The notes: generated by a model from the sequence alone, not told the origin. DNA of 64,000 nucleotides from Paulinella micropora (GCA_009731375.1 BJOX01000335.1:53086-117085); one strand, 5' to 3'; positions 1-10,230 are shown, counted from the first letter of the stretch. Numbers and translations are program-made.

Positions 1-64
1 GGGAGGAGGAGGAGCATATGGTAATCCCTTACCACCTGCCTACACGGGAGGAGGAGGACGAAAA

Positions 65-2467
65 ATGATCGACTTGATTCATAGTGATGGAGAGGAGATC
101 GCAGTGGAGGAACAACAGTGGGTGCAAAACCACTATGACCTCACTAAAAAAGAGTTTGATAACAAGATGGGGGTACAGAAGGATACCTATGTGTGGATCC
201 CTCAGGATCAAAGCAGAGAGAAAAGTCGTGCTAAAAAGGATGTCTATATCCTATTATCAAACACAGCACAGCTCCTCGGCAAACTGGTCTCTGATCCAGA
301 AGAGAGAAAGAAGATACAGCATATCAAGTTTGGGGACACACACACCCACCTTGAATTACTCGATGCTATCTTTGGGGTGTACACTCAAACCCTGATTTGG
401 GAACGTACATACGGCCCACGATGTGAGGGTTACCTCCAGTACACAAACCCAAGAGCAACGGCCAGATTCCTCGCGACTGGTCAGGAGGCAGTCGATGTAA
501 CAAAAATGAAGACCAATCTGGGTTCGAAAAACTCGAGTGGCATATTTCATTTTTTTACAATGGAAATAAAGGCCTTGGAAGAGGGGAAGGCAGAGATGGA
601 AAAAAGCATTAAGGCAGCAGGAGAAACTCATCCTGTGATTGATGAGTTAGAGAAGACCGACAGAGTTCTGACCAAGATCAGACTGTTGATGGGTGCGTTA
701 CTGCACAAGGAGGCATGGAAGAGATGGATTCCTACCAAGGATCACTCTGTCCTTAAATCACTTAGTAACGCACCACCGGTCGCCAACAAAGCAGGTGTTG
801 ACCAATATGTGGAGAAATATAATTTTCTCAGATCTGCTTCTGAATTGGTGGCCTTTATCACTCATGCTCAAAAGCTGGTGATATCTGAGAAGAAGAAGGC
901 GAAAGAGAATGAGGAGTTCGAGAAGACGATGAGACTGGAAAGAATGAAAGCAAAAGTGAGTGGTGCAAAGACACACCCTCCGACATATTTGACCCCACCA
1001 GCTCCTGCCCCACCAGCCCCTGCACCCTCGGGCTCAACTACGGTGGTGGTCACAAACACGGAGAAGAAGGACAGACAGAACATCATAAATGCCTTCAAGG
1101 GGAAGAAAGGAGGAGTGGCAAGTCTCATGCTATATGCCAAGACGAGCTCAGACAAAGACTCTGATGCTTCGCTTTTGAGCAAGCTCAAAGAGATCAATGC
1201 CTGCATGAAGGCTTTTCCTTGCGACGAAACGCAGGAATACGAGGCCCTTGTTACTGTTTTTGACCAATCTCTAGTCTCGGAGGGATTTGATCTGACACAG
1301 TACAAGTTTTTGAGAAAGAAGGAGGAGATTAAGAGAAACAATGCAACAGGCCTAGACGCTCAGTGTGAACTGGCGGTGGCCACACTCATTTCATATTTTC
1401 AATCTCATGGATACCAGCATCTCTGCACTGGTACTCTCATAGGATTTGAAATCTTTGAGACAGTGGCGATGAGTTTGAGGAGTGCTGTTGGCTTGGCGGC
1501 GACCCTTACGGAGGTAGTTTCCTCCTATGGGCTATTCTATGGCCGCAAGTCGATCATCCTCTATTTCTTTTCGGCGTTACACACAGTTAACCCGAGTAAG
1601 CTTACTCAGCTCATACAACAATGCTCGACGTTTAGCTCAGTGAAGTCCAAGAACTTCCTCGAGACACACGTGTTCGAAAATACGGTTCAAAGCGTTGCTC
1701 CGTCAGCACTGTTTCAAGAAGTGATGAGTGCATGCTCAAACATGGACTCGCTCACGGAGGCACATACGGCACAGGCAGGCGGTGTACCTGTTGGCGCACA
1801 AGCCACGTACACAAACAGAGTTGCCGGTTGGAAGAGACAGAGAGAGCCAGACCTGAAGACCGCATGTTGGAGGTGGTTCGCGGGCTTGCAGTGTAAGGCA
1901 CAGATGGAGAACAGAGACTGCTCTTTCAATCATGATAGGCAGAACCCAACAGCAAGGGCAAATTTTCTGAGCAGGACGGAAGGCAAGGAACCGGGCCTTT
2001 TCAATATGCTTCAGATTGCCGCTGTGAACGAAGGTTGGTATGCCAATATGTGTGATGATGAGGAGTTACGAGAGGCAATCATTACCTACATGAAGAGGAT
2101 GAAGGAGAAGAAGGAGGAAAGGGAGAGACAAAAGAACTTAAAGGCCTCTCAAAGAGGACGAGAAGGAGGAGCAGGAGCAGGAGGAGGAGGAGGAGGAGGA
2201 GGAGGAGGACGAGGACGAGGAACATGGAGAGGAGCCTCGAGGTGGCAGGGAACCCCTCAGAGAGGAAGAGGAGGAGGTCGGGGATATACCCCTTATGGAG
2301 GGAGAGCTGTTCGAGCTCCAGCCCCCCCACCCAGAGGAGGAGGAGGCTCGTGGGCAAGCTCCAACCCAAATTTCGGTCGAGCTCAGGCCTACAACACTGC
2401 CTCGGAGACCGATACGTCATCCTACCCGGACACTACTCAAGGTAATCGTTTCGAGGTGGTGGAATGA
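65..2467 (+). CDS. gag: Gag polyprotein of Ty3/gypsy element
   Basis: This 800-residue Gag starts at an ATG just after the leader. The first 600 residues are mostly helical and charged, as expected for a capsid-like part, but I recognise no named domain there. A proline/alanine-rich linker lies near residues 303-325. A CCCH-type zinc finger is at C601, C610, C619 and H623 (C-x8-C-x8-C-x3-H); this replaces the CCHC knuckle usual in Gag and probably binds the RNA. The C-terminus (about 696-775) is very rich in Gly and Arg (RGG-like), encoded by a GGA/AGG microsatellite at 2160-2235, and probably also binds RNA. The frame ends at TGA 2465-2467 and reopens at once into pol. Role as Gag is inferred from position and nucleic-acid-binding tail. 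Confidence 0.8.
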   Translation: MIDLIHSDGEEIAVEEQQWVQNHYDLTKKEFDNKMGVQKDTYVWIPQDQSREKSRAKKDVYILLSNTAQLLGKLVSDPEERKKIQHIKFGDTHTHLELLDAIFGVYTQTLIWERTYGPRCEGYLQYTNPRATARFLATGQEAVDVTKMKTNLGSKNSSGIFHFFTMEIKALEEGKAEMEKSIKAAGETHPVIDELEKTDRVLTKIRLLMGALLHKEAWKRWIPTKDHSVLKSLSNAPPVANKAGVDQYVEKYNFLRSASELVAFITHAQKLVISEKKKAKENEEFEKTMRLERMKAKVSGAKTHPPTYLTPPAPAPPAPAPSGSTTVVVTNTEKKDRQNIINAFKGKKGGVASLMLYAKTSSDKDSDASLLSKLKEINACMKAFPCDETQEYEALVTVFDQSLVSEGFDLTQYKFLRKKEEIKRNNATGLDAQCELAVATLISYFQSHGYQHLCTGTLIGFEIFETVAMSLRSAVGLAATLTEVVSSYGLFYGRKSIILYFFSALHTVNPSKLTQLIQQCSTFSSVKSKNFLETHVFENTVQSVAPSALFQEVMSACSNMDSLTEAHTAQAGGVPVGAQATYTNRVAGWKRQREPDLKTACWRWFAGLQCKAQMENRDCSFNHDRQNPTARANFLSRTEGKEPGLFNMLQIAAVNEGWYANMCDDEELREAIITYMKRMKEKKEERERQKNLKASQRGREGGAGAGGGGGGGGGGRGRGTWRGASRWQGTPQRGRGGGRGYTPYGGRAVRAPAPPPRGGGGSWASSNPNFGRAQAYNTASETDTSSYPDTTQGNRFEVVE

Positions 2468-2500
2468 CTGGAGGGGGAAGAAGAGAGGAAGGAGAAGACT
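2465..2500 (+). promoter_or_regulatory. Candidate TGA readthrough site between gag and pol
   Basis: The Gag stop is TGA followed by CTG, and the next 11 codons up to the first codon of the pol ORF (GTG at 2501) contain no other stop. Gag and Pol are therefore in one frame with a single stop between them. UGA followed by C, especially CU, is a known leaky context, and stop suppression between gag and pol is established for gammaretroviruses and some LTR retrotransposons. The downstream sequence is a purine run, and I cannot predict a pseudoknot by eye. No ATG opens pol close to its start, which fits expression by readthrough. The alternative is a recent point mutation of a fused gag-pol. Confidence 0.55.
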
Positions 2501-5500
2501 GTGAAGTTTAACCCTAAAGTCACAGTGCTTTCTAATGCTGTTGTGCAGACTGGGCCAACGCTTCCTCTATGTGAAAACAAAGATGTGGGTACACAGAGAC
2601 TGCAGCCCCAAGGTAGTCTCATACCCGTTCATACAGCACGGTTACCAATGATAACTGATGCAAATAGGAAGGCGAGACTTGCGATGGAGGCGAGGAGGCC
2701 AATGGCAGACGTATCGCCTCGGCCAAGCAAACAACCACGAACAGACTCAATGTCTACGGTCGCGGCGGGTGGCGAGCAAAAAGACAATGTGTGTACTCAA
2801 GTACCACAAGACAATGTCGCTCAAATAGTAAACGCACCAGTACCGCAGAATAATAAAAATGTTAATGAGGTGAAGCAGGAGGAGAAGAAGGAGGAGTTGA
2901 AAAACTTAGAGACAAGACTCCAAAATTTGGAACGTAAAGTTCTTGTTCTCGCAGCCAATATACACAGGCCCGATGCTCTGTGTTATACGGAACTTTATTG
3001 TGAAACATTGAAGACAATATTAAAAGTTGGTAATGATACGATGGCGAATATTAATATTGTCGGCAGGAAGTTTTTTAATCGATACCGGGACTGGGTGGAC
3101 GGAAATATGAAAAAGTCAACGGGCACTCTCAAAGGAGTGAGCAGCCGGACGGATATCACGGGAATCATCACACTGACCTTTAAATTGAAATCCGCACGAG
3201 TATACCGTATGGACCTCTATGTCGTCCCCGGTTACCACGGGTCAATATTACTATCGTATGACCAATTGGCTACGATGGGGGCTGTGATTGATTGCGCCGC
3301 ACGGCGAGTGATATATGGAGTAAAAAGAGGAGAAGAGAACGATATTGATCCCTTCAACGCTACTGACTCTTATGAGGCTTATGAGCTGAGTCTAGCGACG
3401 GATCACAAAAAGATGGCCATCGCACATGAGGCACTTGAGGTGTACGTTCACCCCCATGTCGTAAGACCGGATGAACTGTCCTGGACCGACAATTGGGAAT
3501 CCCAAGTGTGCACTGTCACAGTTCCGACATGCCATTGGGACAAAAAGTCTATTGATGACTTAATCGAGAAGCGAAAGGAGGAGATTATATGTGTCGCACA
3601 AAGAAGCCCGTCGTTGGCGAGATTCGCGGAAGGAGTAGGAACAGATGTCCATATTACTAACGGATACTGTTTCCATGCGAAAGTAGGAGAAGAAAAAAGG
3701 GAGGCGTTTGTACCAAGGAGAACGGGGCGAATCCCGGATACTCCACCAGAAACTATTAAAAGTTTTATTACTGATTTCTGGGGTGACGAGCCCACGTGGC
3801 CGCGTTCACTGTCTGAAGTGAAGAAATGCTTACGGACTTTATTCGAAAATAATAAGCCGTATACTATTATCCTGCCATATAATGAGAAGGCGATATGGGC
3901 GCAGGAAATAAGGGACCGGCTTATTGATCATCCTATACCGGTACCCTCTCGCAAGCAACAGCTAGTGGTGGCTTGTCGTATGGGAACTCGTGAGCAGAGC
4001 AGTGCATACAAGCGGAAGCTCAGAGACCTCGACAAGTTGAAATTGATACCGCAAGCATTCACATGCTTTGATGGTTTTTACACCCGTAAAGCTCCTTTGC
4101 AATACGCGAGACTCATTGACATGCTGGTGGAGCTCGGTAAAGATGATGAGCCGGACACGGTCACGTATGAAAAGACGGGCCTAGATGATGTCTCGGAAGA
4201 GGACTTAGGCTTGGAGGAGGACAGAGAACCCCTCAAGCAACATAAGCAGATGTCTGATGAAGATTTTCAAGAGGCGGCGCGGAAAATATTGGAAGAAGGA
4301 GTAGGCACGGAGAAGGAGAAGGAGCTTTTAAAAGCCAAATTAGAGGCGAACAAGGAAATTTTTGACCCTCCACATGCAGGTGGTGTCAAGCCTGAAGATT
4401 TCACTGCGGTTATTTACAAAATACCGGGTGCGGAGCCGTCACCGGCACCACGAAGGGCGAATTTGAGTATACATGAGGCGAAGATAGCGGAGGAGCTAGC
4501 AAGACAGCTGCTCAATGAGGACTTTATTGAGAGATCAACATCTCCAATAGTCTCACAACCGAGAATAGTGCCGAAGCCAGGAGGAGAATGGCGCCTGACA
4601 GTTAACTATGCTCGTGTTAACAAGGTGCTGGAGGAAGAGAGAAATCCTCTCCCGACATTAGAAGAAGGAAGGAGAGTACTGCGGAATGCAAAATTCTATT
4701 CGGTCATTGACCTTAAGAATGGCTTCTGGCAGATACCACTGGAGGAAAAGTCCAGATGGCTGACGGCGTTTGTGGTGGGTATGGAAATATACCAATGGAA
4801 AGTGCTTCCGATGGGCCTCAAGCAAGCCCCAGGACTTTTCCAGAAGGCGATGCAGAAGATGTTGAGCAGTCAGTACGATGATTTGTCTGACGGTGGCTTT
4901 ATGAGAAGGCGGGGACAGAAGGCGGGAGAATATGCATTTTGCTATATCGATGACATTATCGTATACTCTAACACAATGGAGGAGCATATCGATCATTTGT
5001 CCGATATATTCAGGCGCATCGGAGCTTTTGGCCTGAAGTGCAATCTAAAGAAGTGTCAACTTGCCAAGACGAGTGTGACATACTTAGGGTACGAGATCTC
5101 CCATAATCGAGTCTCGATATCCAAAGAGAAGAGGGAGGAGATTATGAATCGACCGATACCGAAGAACCGCACTGAATTGCACTCATTCCTTGCGATGGCG
5201 CAATACTATAGCCAGTTTATACCCGATTGGGGTGCAACACGGGCTAAAGTGGAGAAAATGATAGATTTTGGAGACTTTGAGAAGTGGGACGAAGAGGCTT
5301 TGCAAGCGTTTCATGCGCTCAAAGATCTCATTTACAAAGACCCGAAAGACGGAGGACTGGTGTTAACGATGCCCGACTTTACGAAACAATTCGTAGTCGA
5401 TACAGACGCATCTAAGTTTGCGATTGGGGCTGTATTACAACAAGAGGATGAGGAGAAGAAATTACGCCCAATCATGTTTATTAGTAGGAAGTTGTGTGCG

Positions 5501-8281
5501 GCGGAGAGAAACTATTGCACAAGGCAAAGAGAGGCGTTGGCGGTAGTATGGGCCCTCAAGAGGCTCAGAGAGTATTTGTGGGGAGGACCTCAATTTACTG
5601 TCAGAACTGATCATCATAACCTGTTATGGTTGATGAATCATGAACAGACGGGACGGCTGGCGCGGTGGCAAGCGTTCTTGTCTTGTTTCGATTTTACAAT
5701 GGTCCATCTACCGGGAAAGCGAAATGTGGTCGCTGATAGCCTCTCTAGGCTAGAGTTTAACTCAGAAGTATCGGCGTTGGTGTCCACGGTGGAGATGGAA
5801 GACTTGTCCACTGACAAGGTGTATGAGGTCAGCCACATTGAGGCGATGGAGATGGCGAGTGGAGTCCGATATGACCGCACAGGTCTACGGTACAGTCCAC
5901 AAGGCCCGGATCACGGGATATGTTGTGAGCTACATACCCAGGAGGACGCTGAGTGGTCCTATGAGGTATATGAGAATGCGAAGGCGAACATAAGAGAGGA
6001 AGAGGAGACGCAGGAAGTTTATGCGGAGCCTCCTCAAGAGCGGAGAAGTGACCTAGACGATGACCCGGAAAGAATCGGGGTACGGCTAGAAGATGGTACT
6101 ATCCATATAGCCTCGCCTACCGCATGGAGGCAACAACAGGCTCAAGATCCGGAGTTTAAAGAACTGATACAGTTATATCAGAACCCGGATGAGCTACGGA
6201 TGACGAAAGCGATCAAAGATCAGATGAAGGAGATGGGATGGAGAGATGGTCTACTGTGGTACAAGGGCCTTCACGGTCGCTATGCGTCACAGCCGGACAA
6301 ATGGACCCTTTGGGTACCGGAGAGTCTGAGACGATTTATATTTGTCGCAGCCCACAATTGCCCACTTTTGGCGCATCCGGGTCGACAACGAACTCATATG
6401 TTCGTAGCGAGGCGATTCTGGTGGAAGAAGATGAAGGAGGAGATAGATCAGGCGGTGGATGCATGCATCCCGTGCAAGATAAACAAAACACCACTGAAGG
6501 CAAATTTCGGCCTGATTGGCGAATTTCCTCTTCATGCGGGGATGTTTGAGTTTATACACATTGATCATGTGGGACCTTTCCCAGAATCGAAGGATGGTTA
6601 CAAATACCTCCTTACGGCTATTGACAGAGCCACCAACTATGTGTGGATCATCCCTGTCAAAGACGTTACCGGCAAGACGACGGCCGAGGCGCTGATCGAT
6701 AGGATCATCTCACAGATCGGAGTACCAAGAAAGATATGTTCTGATCGAGGCTCGGACTTTAATAACGAGGTCATCGACAAACTATCTAAGTATTACGGGA
6801 TGAAATGGCAATATGTTACTGCCTATAACCCGCGAGCAAATGGGAAAATCGAGCGGGTACACAGACCCCTCAAAGCCTCGCTAAAGATGTATTGCACGAA
6901 GAAGGAGAATCAAAGAGCATGGGTCGAGGCAGCACCATCATTTGCGTTTGCAATGAACTGTCTACCCTCTACGGCGTTAGGAGGCTCGAAGAGCTCAATC
7001 TCGCCATATCAGTTAGTATATGGGCGTGAGCCTGATATCCCGACTTCGCTCCTTCACCCAAAAGACACTTGGGCGGATGCGGATGAGTTGTTTGGGATGA
7101 GACTTAGAGTGAAGATGGAGGCGGAACAAATAGTCAGGGCGCATAGAGAGGCGGAGCGCCGAAAGACTGATGCTGAAGGGGTGCGACAAGCGCACTTGGA
7201 TCAGATCAAGTTCCAGGTCGGGGATATTGTACTATTGTACCATCCTCAAGTCCCGAAGGGAGTCAGCTCTAAGCTGTTCACTCACTGGAAAGGACCTTAT
7301 CAGATTATGGAACAGACGGGACCTCTGAATTACAAGATCAGGGGTAGAGGGAAGGTGCAAATTGTGAATGTAAGAAGGCTGATTAAGTATGATCCCTTCT
7401 TACTGGAAGATGAATCCGTTGAGGAGGCGTTAAAACGGATGAAGGATGATTTCAAAGAGGTGCCGCCCATCCACAAGGAGGCTGGCATAGACCAAGACGA
7501 TGCTTATCGGGCACCGATAGCTGAGAAGGAGGAGAGTGAGGTGGACAGCAAGGAGAAGACTGACCGCATAAGCGCGGTGGGGACTCAGTCCAAGTCTCCG
7601 CGAGAGCATAGCGGAAAGAAGGAGAAGATCACAGAGGCGCAGCTAAGGAGAGCGCGGAATGATCTTATCAACGACCAACCGAGGAAGGCGATGAGGTCGA
7701 TGAGATCAAAGGACGTCCACCAGGAGGAGGAGGGGACGGACACTGACCCAAACGCGGGCAACGTTGAGATTGTCCATGAGCGATGGAAGGAAGGCGATGC
7801 GATAGCAACCATCGCATGGGTGAAAAATGTTTTCTATCTGATGAGACCAGCGGAACAACATGTCGCTGATGACACTCTCTCAGACTTATACTTGATGCGG
7901 GTCGTGGCGGTCCCACGACAGATGCGTGTCACACGGACACTCAAAATATCATCAGCCGCAAAGATAGTACAACCGATACTCCAGTTCTGGAGAAGTATGG
8001 ACCCGGTTGAGGATCCAAAGGCAAGACATTATCTGCCAGTATATAAAGACGCAAAAAGTCTCGAGACATGGGATGATACAATTACTCCCAGAGACAAGGA
8101 TTACACTGCGTGGACCATTCAGACACTGCCAAGAGGAGTGCTTGATGTCCCTTTTGAATTATCGTTGGGCGGAATCCCTAATAAGATCTGGGACATTCTC
8201 GAACAGTCAAAGTTCGATCTGACTTTTGTTGGTGGTCCTCCACCAGGCAAAGAAATCCGCGCCAGACGACGAAGGCAGTGA
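2468..8281 (+). CDS. pol: Pol polyprotein (PR-RT-RNase H-IN) of Ty3/gypsy element
   Basis: Counting from the GTG at 2501 (1926 codons): a retropepsin-like region around residues 165-260 has a 'DTM' triplet at D179 where DTG is expected, followed by an ILLSYD-type strand. RT has YIDD at 815-818. RNase H carries the first acidic residues near D967 and continues to about 1080. Integrase has an HHCC zinc region near 1283-1330 and a catalytic triad at D1355, D1415 and E1451 (35-residue spacing). A GPY/F-like motif (HWKGPY) lies near 1595. About 290 further residues after it match nothing I recognise. Translation most likely continues from Gag through the TGA at 2465, because no ATG is well placed. 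It copies the element RNA to DNA and integrates it. The missing protease glycine is odd in an otherwise intact polyprotein. Confidence 0.9.
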   Translation: MEGEEERKEKTVKFNPKVTVLSNAVVQTGPTLPLCENKDVGTQRLQPQGSLIPVHTARLPMITDANRKARLAMEARRPMADVSPRPSKQPRTDSMSTVAAGGEQKDNVCTQVPQDNVAQIVNAPVPQNNKNVNEVKQEEKKEELKNLETRLQNLERKVLVLAANIHRPDALCYTELYCETLKTILKVGNDTMANINIVGRKFFNRYRDWVDGNMKKSTGTLKGVSSRTDITGIITLTFKLKSARVYRMDLYVVPGYHGSILLSYDQLATMGAVIDCAARRVIYGVKRGEENDIDPFNATDSYEAYELSLATDHKKMAIAHEALEVYVHPHVVRPDELSWTDNWESQVCTVTVPTCHWDKKSIDDLIEKRKEEIICVAQRSPSLARFAEGVGTDVHITNGYCFHAKVGEEKREAFVPRRTGRIPDTPPETIKSFITDFWGDEPTWPRSLSEVKKCLRTLFENNKPYTIILPYNEKAIWAQEIRDRLIDHPIPVPSRKQQLVVACRMGTREQSSAYKRKLRDLDKLKLIPQAFTCFDGFYTRKAPLQYARLIDMLVELGKDDEPDTVTYEKTGLDDVSEEDLGLEEDREPLKQHKQMSDEDFQEAARKILEEGVGTEKEKELLKAKLEANKEIFDPPHAGGVKPEDFTAVIYKIPGAEPSPAPRRANLSIHEAKIAEELARQLLNEDFIERSTSPIVSQPRIVPKPGGEWRLTVNYARVNKVLEEERNPLPTLEEGRRVLRNAKFYSVIDLKNGFWQIPLEEKSRWLTAFVVGMEIYQWKVLPMGLKQAPGLFQKAMQKMLSSQYDDLSDGGFMRRRGQKAGEYAFCYIDDIIVYSNTMEEHIDHLSDIFRRIGAFGLKCNLKKCQLAKTSVTYLGYEISHNRVSISKEKREEIMNRPIPKNRTELHSFLAMAQYYSQFIPDWGATRAKVEKMIDFGDFEKWDEEALQAFHALKDLIYKDPKDGGLVLTMPDFTKQFVVDTDASKFAIGAVLQQEDEEKKLRPIMFISRKLCAAERNYCTRQREALAVVWALKRLREYLWGGPQFTVRTDHHNLLWLMNHEQTGRLARWQAFLSCFDFTMVHLPGKRNVVADSLSRLEFNSEVSALVSTVEMEDLSTDKVYEVSHIEAMEMASGVRYDRTGLRYSPQGPDHGICCELHTQEDAEWSYEVYENAKANIREEEETQEVYAEPPQERRSDLDDDPERIGVRLEDGTIHIASPTAWRQQQAQDPEFKELIQLYQNPDELRMTKAIKDQMKEMGWRDGLLWYKGLHGRYASQPDKWTLWVPESLRRFIFVAAHNCPLLAHPGRQRTHMFVARRFWWKKMKEEIDQAVDACIPCKINKTPLKANFGLIGEFPLHAGMFEFIHIDHVGPFPESKDGYKYLLTAIDRATNYVWIIPVKDVTGKTTAEALIDRIISQIGVPRKICSDRGSDFNNEVIDKLSKYYGMKWQYVTAYNPRANGKIERVHRPLKASLKMYCTKKENQRAWVEAAPSFAFAMNCLPSTALGGSKSSISPYQLVYGREPDIPTSLLHPKDTWADADELFGMRLRVKMEAEQIVRAHREAERRKTDAEGVRQAHLDQIKFQVGDIVLLYHPQVPKGVSSKLFTHWKGPYQIMEQTGPLNYKIRGRGKVQIVNVRRLIKYDPFLLEDESVEEALKRMKDDFKEVPPIHKEAGIDQDDAYRAPIAEKEESEVDSKEKTDRISAVGTQSKSPREHSGKKEKITEAQLRRARNDLINDQPRKAMRSMRSKDVHQEEEGTDTDPNAGNVEIVHERWKEGDAIATIAWVKNVFYLMRPAEQHVADDTLSDLYLMRVVAVPRQMRVTRTLKISSAAKIVQPILQFWRSMDPVEDPKARHYLPVYKDAKSLETWDDTITPRDKDYTAWTIQTLPRGVLDVPFELSLGGIPNKIWDILEQSKFDLTFVGGPPPGKEIRARRRRQ

Positions 8282-9023
8282 CAAAGAAACTATTTTTCTT
8301 TATGCGTCTCAAATAAACTGATTGATTGCCCACGGCGTATCATGATTTGATCATGCATCATCAGTTATCAATATGAATATTAAAAAGACTCAGTGATATA
8401 ACTTGGCATTCGATCGCAACATACGAGTGCGAAAGGTCGATCGACGATGATACTACACCGTATACGGGGATCGCTAGTGTATTGAGCGATGGTGTTCCCG
8501 GGTATGACCCTTTCCAAGTCCTGGGATGATGTTCTCGAAAATGAAATGTTCTCTGAAACTTTCATTAAATTATTTTTTACGATAGATTATATACTGTCGT
8601 ACCTGAGCACGGTCAATCTCTACTTGTGTCGGTATATCGCAGGGTCGGGTACATACACCTCGACTTCGGATATAGCTATTAGGACTGGCCCCCTAATACT
8701 ATATCATAGGATATCCGCCTTATACAAGGGTATGTCATTAAAAAAGACAATGTACTTACGATCTCCCTGTGAATAATAATAATAATAATGATAATGATAA
8801 GAAGAAGAAGGAGATCAAAGGGGGAATCGTACTACAGCACCACGTTGCTTGTATTTTTTTATTAATTGTACGTTTGTTCTTGACATACTGCCGAAAAAAA
8901 AAAAGAAAAAAAAAGAAAAAAAAAAAAATTGAGGGGAAGGAGTTCAAAATTTACAAGAAAGGCTAGAGAATCCGCTTTGACGTGCCGTATGAGGATATAT
9001 TTATCGTCTTTTAGCGTCTATCC
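8282..9023. other. Untranslated/LTR-side sequence with low-complexity tracts, no gene
   Basis: No convincing protein-coding gene is seen. The stretch holds a trinucleotide-type tract of AAT/GAT/AAG units at about 8774-8812, a purine run ending in GGGGG near 8826 that could be the polypurine tract of the gypsy element, and an A-rich tract of about 39 bases interrupted by G at 8891-8929. The short ORFs over these tracts are low-complexity translations. Confidence 0.5.
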
Positions 9024-9372
9024 GTGGGTCGATGCGCTGTGTGGCATGACTCCATAGCGCATACTATTTGCAGAAAGAAATCAGAAGGTGTATGACGAAA
9101 ATGCTATTTCCGTCATAAAATCGGGAGGGGGTACTGTAGGCATCACCCCCCGGATAGCCGGTAAAAAATACCTTTTCCTGGTGACAGGTGCACCAGCTTG
9201 TTTTTCAGTATTATTTGTCCGGATTGGACCTGATGCCATTTTATTCCTGGTCTGTTGCCGTTTTCCTTTTTGGCTTCACTGAGCTAATATAACGAGACAT
9301 CATTCTCATTCTTGAGGACTGTGTTTGGTTGTATTACCGACTTTTTACGAGCTATCGTTGGGGGCATTACAC
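9024..9372 (+). repeat. Dispersed repeat, about 350 bp, inverted copy at 24631-24979
   Basis: By direct reading, this stretch is the near-perfect reverse complement of 24631-24979, with only scattered substitutions. It contains a run of GGGAGGGGG followed by TACTG and a CCCCCCGG stretch. Its right edge coincides with the truncated start of a copia RNase H fragment. It could be an LTR, a solo LTR or a short non-autonomous element. It has no convincing coding capacity; the 60-70 codon ORF over it is repeat sequence. Confidence 0.75.
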
Positions 9373-9375
9373 GGT

Positions 9376-9654
9376 TAAAAATATTTTGACTGAAATCTGT
9401 TTGGCGCAAAACAATCCCGTTGATGTCTTTGAGGACAATGCCCAAACAATTCTCGCTGCGCAACGAGGACTCTGGGACCGCGGACAAAACATCTACTCGT
9501 GGAGGAGCATTACTTGAACGAACTTGAGAGTAGCGGAATTGTCCATTTCCGGAAAGTAGATACCCGTGAACAAATCGCGGATGTATTAACTAACTACCTT
9601 CCAAAAGATCAAATGAATTACTTGCTGGATAATTTTATGATAAGGATGGAATAA
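9376..9654 (+). pseudogene. Ty1/copia RNase H C-terminal remnant
   Basis: Translation in two frames gives the end of a copia RNase H: an 'FEDNAQTILAA' segment (compare the DNQGA motif) near 9430-9460, then after a frame break near 9515 a segment reading 'VDTREQIADVLTNYLP', the usual copia C-terminal motif (T-x-x-Q-x-AD-x-x-T-K-x-L), ending at TAA 9652-9654. Everything upstream (gag, protease, integrase, most of RT) is missing, cut at the edge of the 9024-9372 repeat. It is a dead fragment. Confidence 0.75.
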
Positions 9655-10230
9655 AAGCGGTAACAGCGGTATTCGTCATATCGGTTTGCGAACTTAATCA
9701 TTTGTCACGGAACTGGATTCGCGAAATCTCCCGCTCACGCACTCATCTCACACATGTTATAGTGCGATGTAAGTCAAGCGCTTAAATGTATGAATGTATG
9801 AATGATAATAATGATGTAAGTAGCGTTGCATGATTTTGATTAATGAATGGCGCGTTTCCAACATGCACCTTGATTAAAATTCTTGTGCTGGTTTGGAAGT
9901 ATTGGTGAAAGCATCGTTACTTTGTAAATGAAAGTACTGACAAGAGGTTGTAACATGTTATGAATAATTGTGAAACTGAAAAAATCAAAGATGAAGGAAT
10001 TGAAATTAGCGAATCAAAGCAGGGTCTGGCAAGAATATGAAATGGAACAAACGCGTGGGGCGCCGGAGAAGTTGTGCAAGGTTTCTTGTTTGTTATTGTT
10101 TTGTCTTTTTCATTTATCTTTATATATATATATATATATATATTTTTTGTGTTTAAAATTTTTGTTCTTGCTTTTATTTTCTTTCGTATCTGTGTATGTG
10201 CCAGAATAAATGTATGTTTTTTGCGCGGTT
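9655..10230. other. Intergenic, no gene seen; TA microsatellite at 10121-10142
   Basis: AT-rich sequence without a credible ORF. The only clear structure is a (TA)11 run at 10121-10142, followed by a T-rich stretch. Confidence 0.5.

Larger units (their letters stand above)
1..8826 (+). mobile_element. Ty3/gypsy LTR retrotransposon, 5' end outside window
   Basis: Gag (65-2467) is followed in the same frame by a pol reading protease-like, reverse transcriptase, RNase H, integrase and a GPY/F-type tail. Integrase after RNase H is the Ty3/gypsy order, as opposed to copia. The first 64 bases are a purine-rich leader; the 5' LTR and primer binding site lie upstream of the window. After pol there are about 540 bases of untranslated sequence and a possible polypurine tract near 8806-8826, so the 3' LTR probably starts near 8826. 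Its ends cannot be fixed without the 5' copy. Long open frames with intact catalytic motifs in RT, RNase H and integrase suggest a young element. Family assignment is firm; the right boundary is not. Confidence 0.85.

Noticed and set aside
2465-2467. TGA as a selenocysteine codon
   Set aside because: It lies at a gag/pol boundary, where stop suppression is the known mechanism, and no SECIS-like hairpin is evident by eye.
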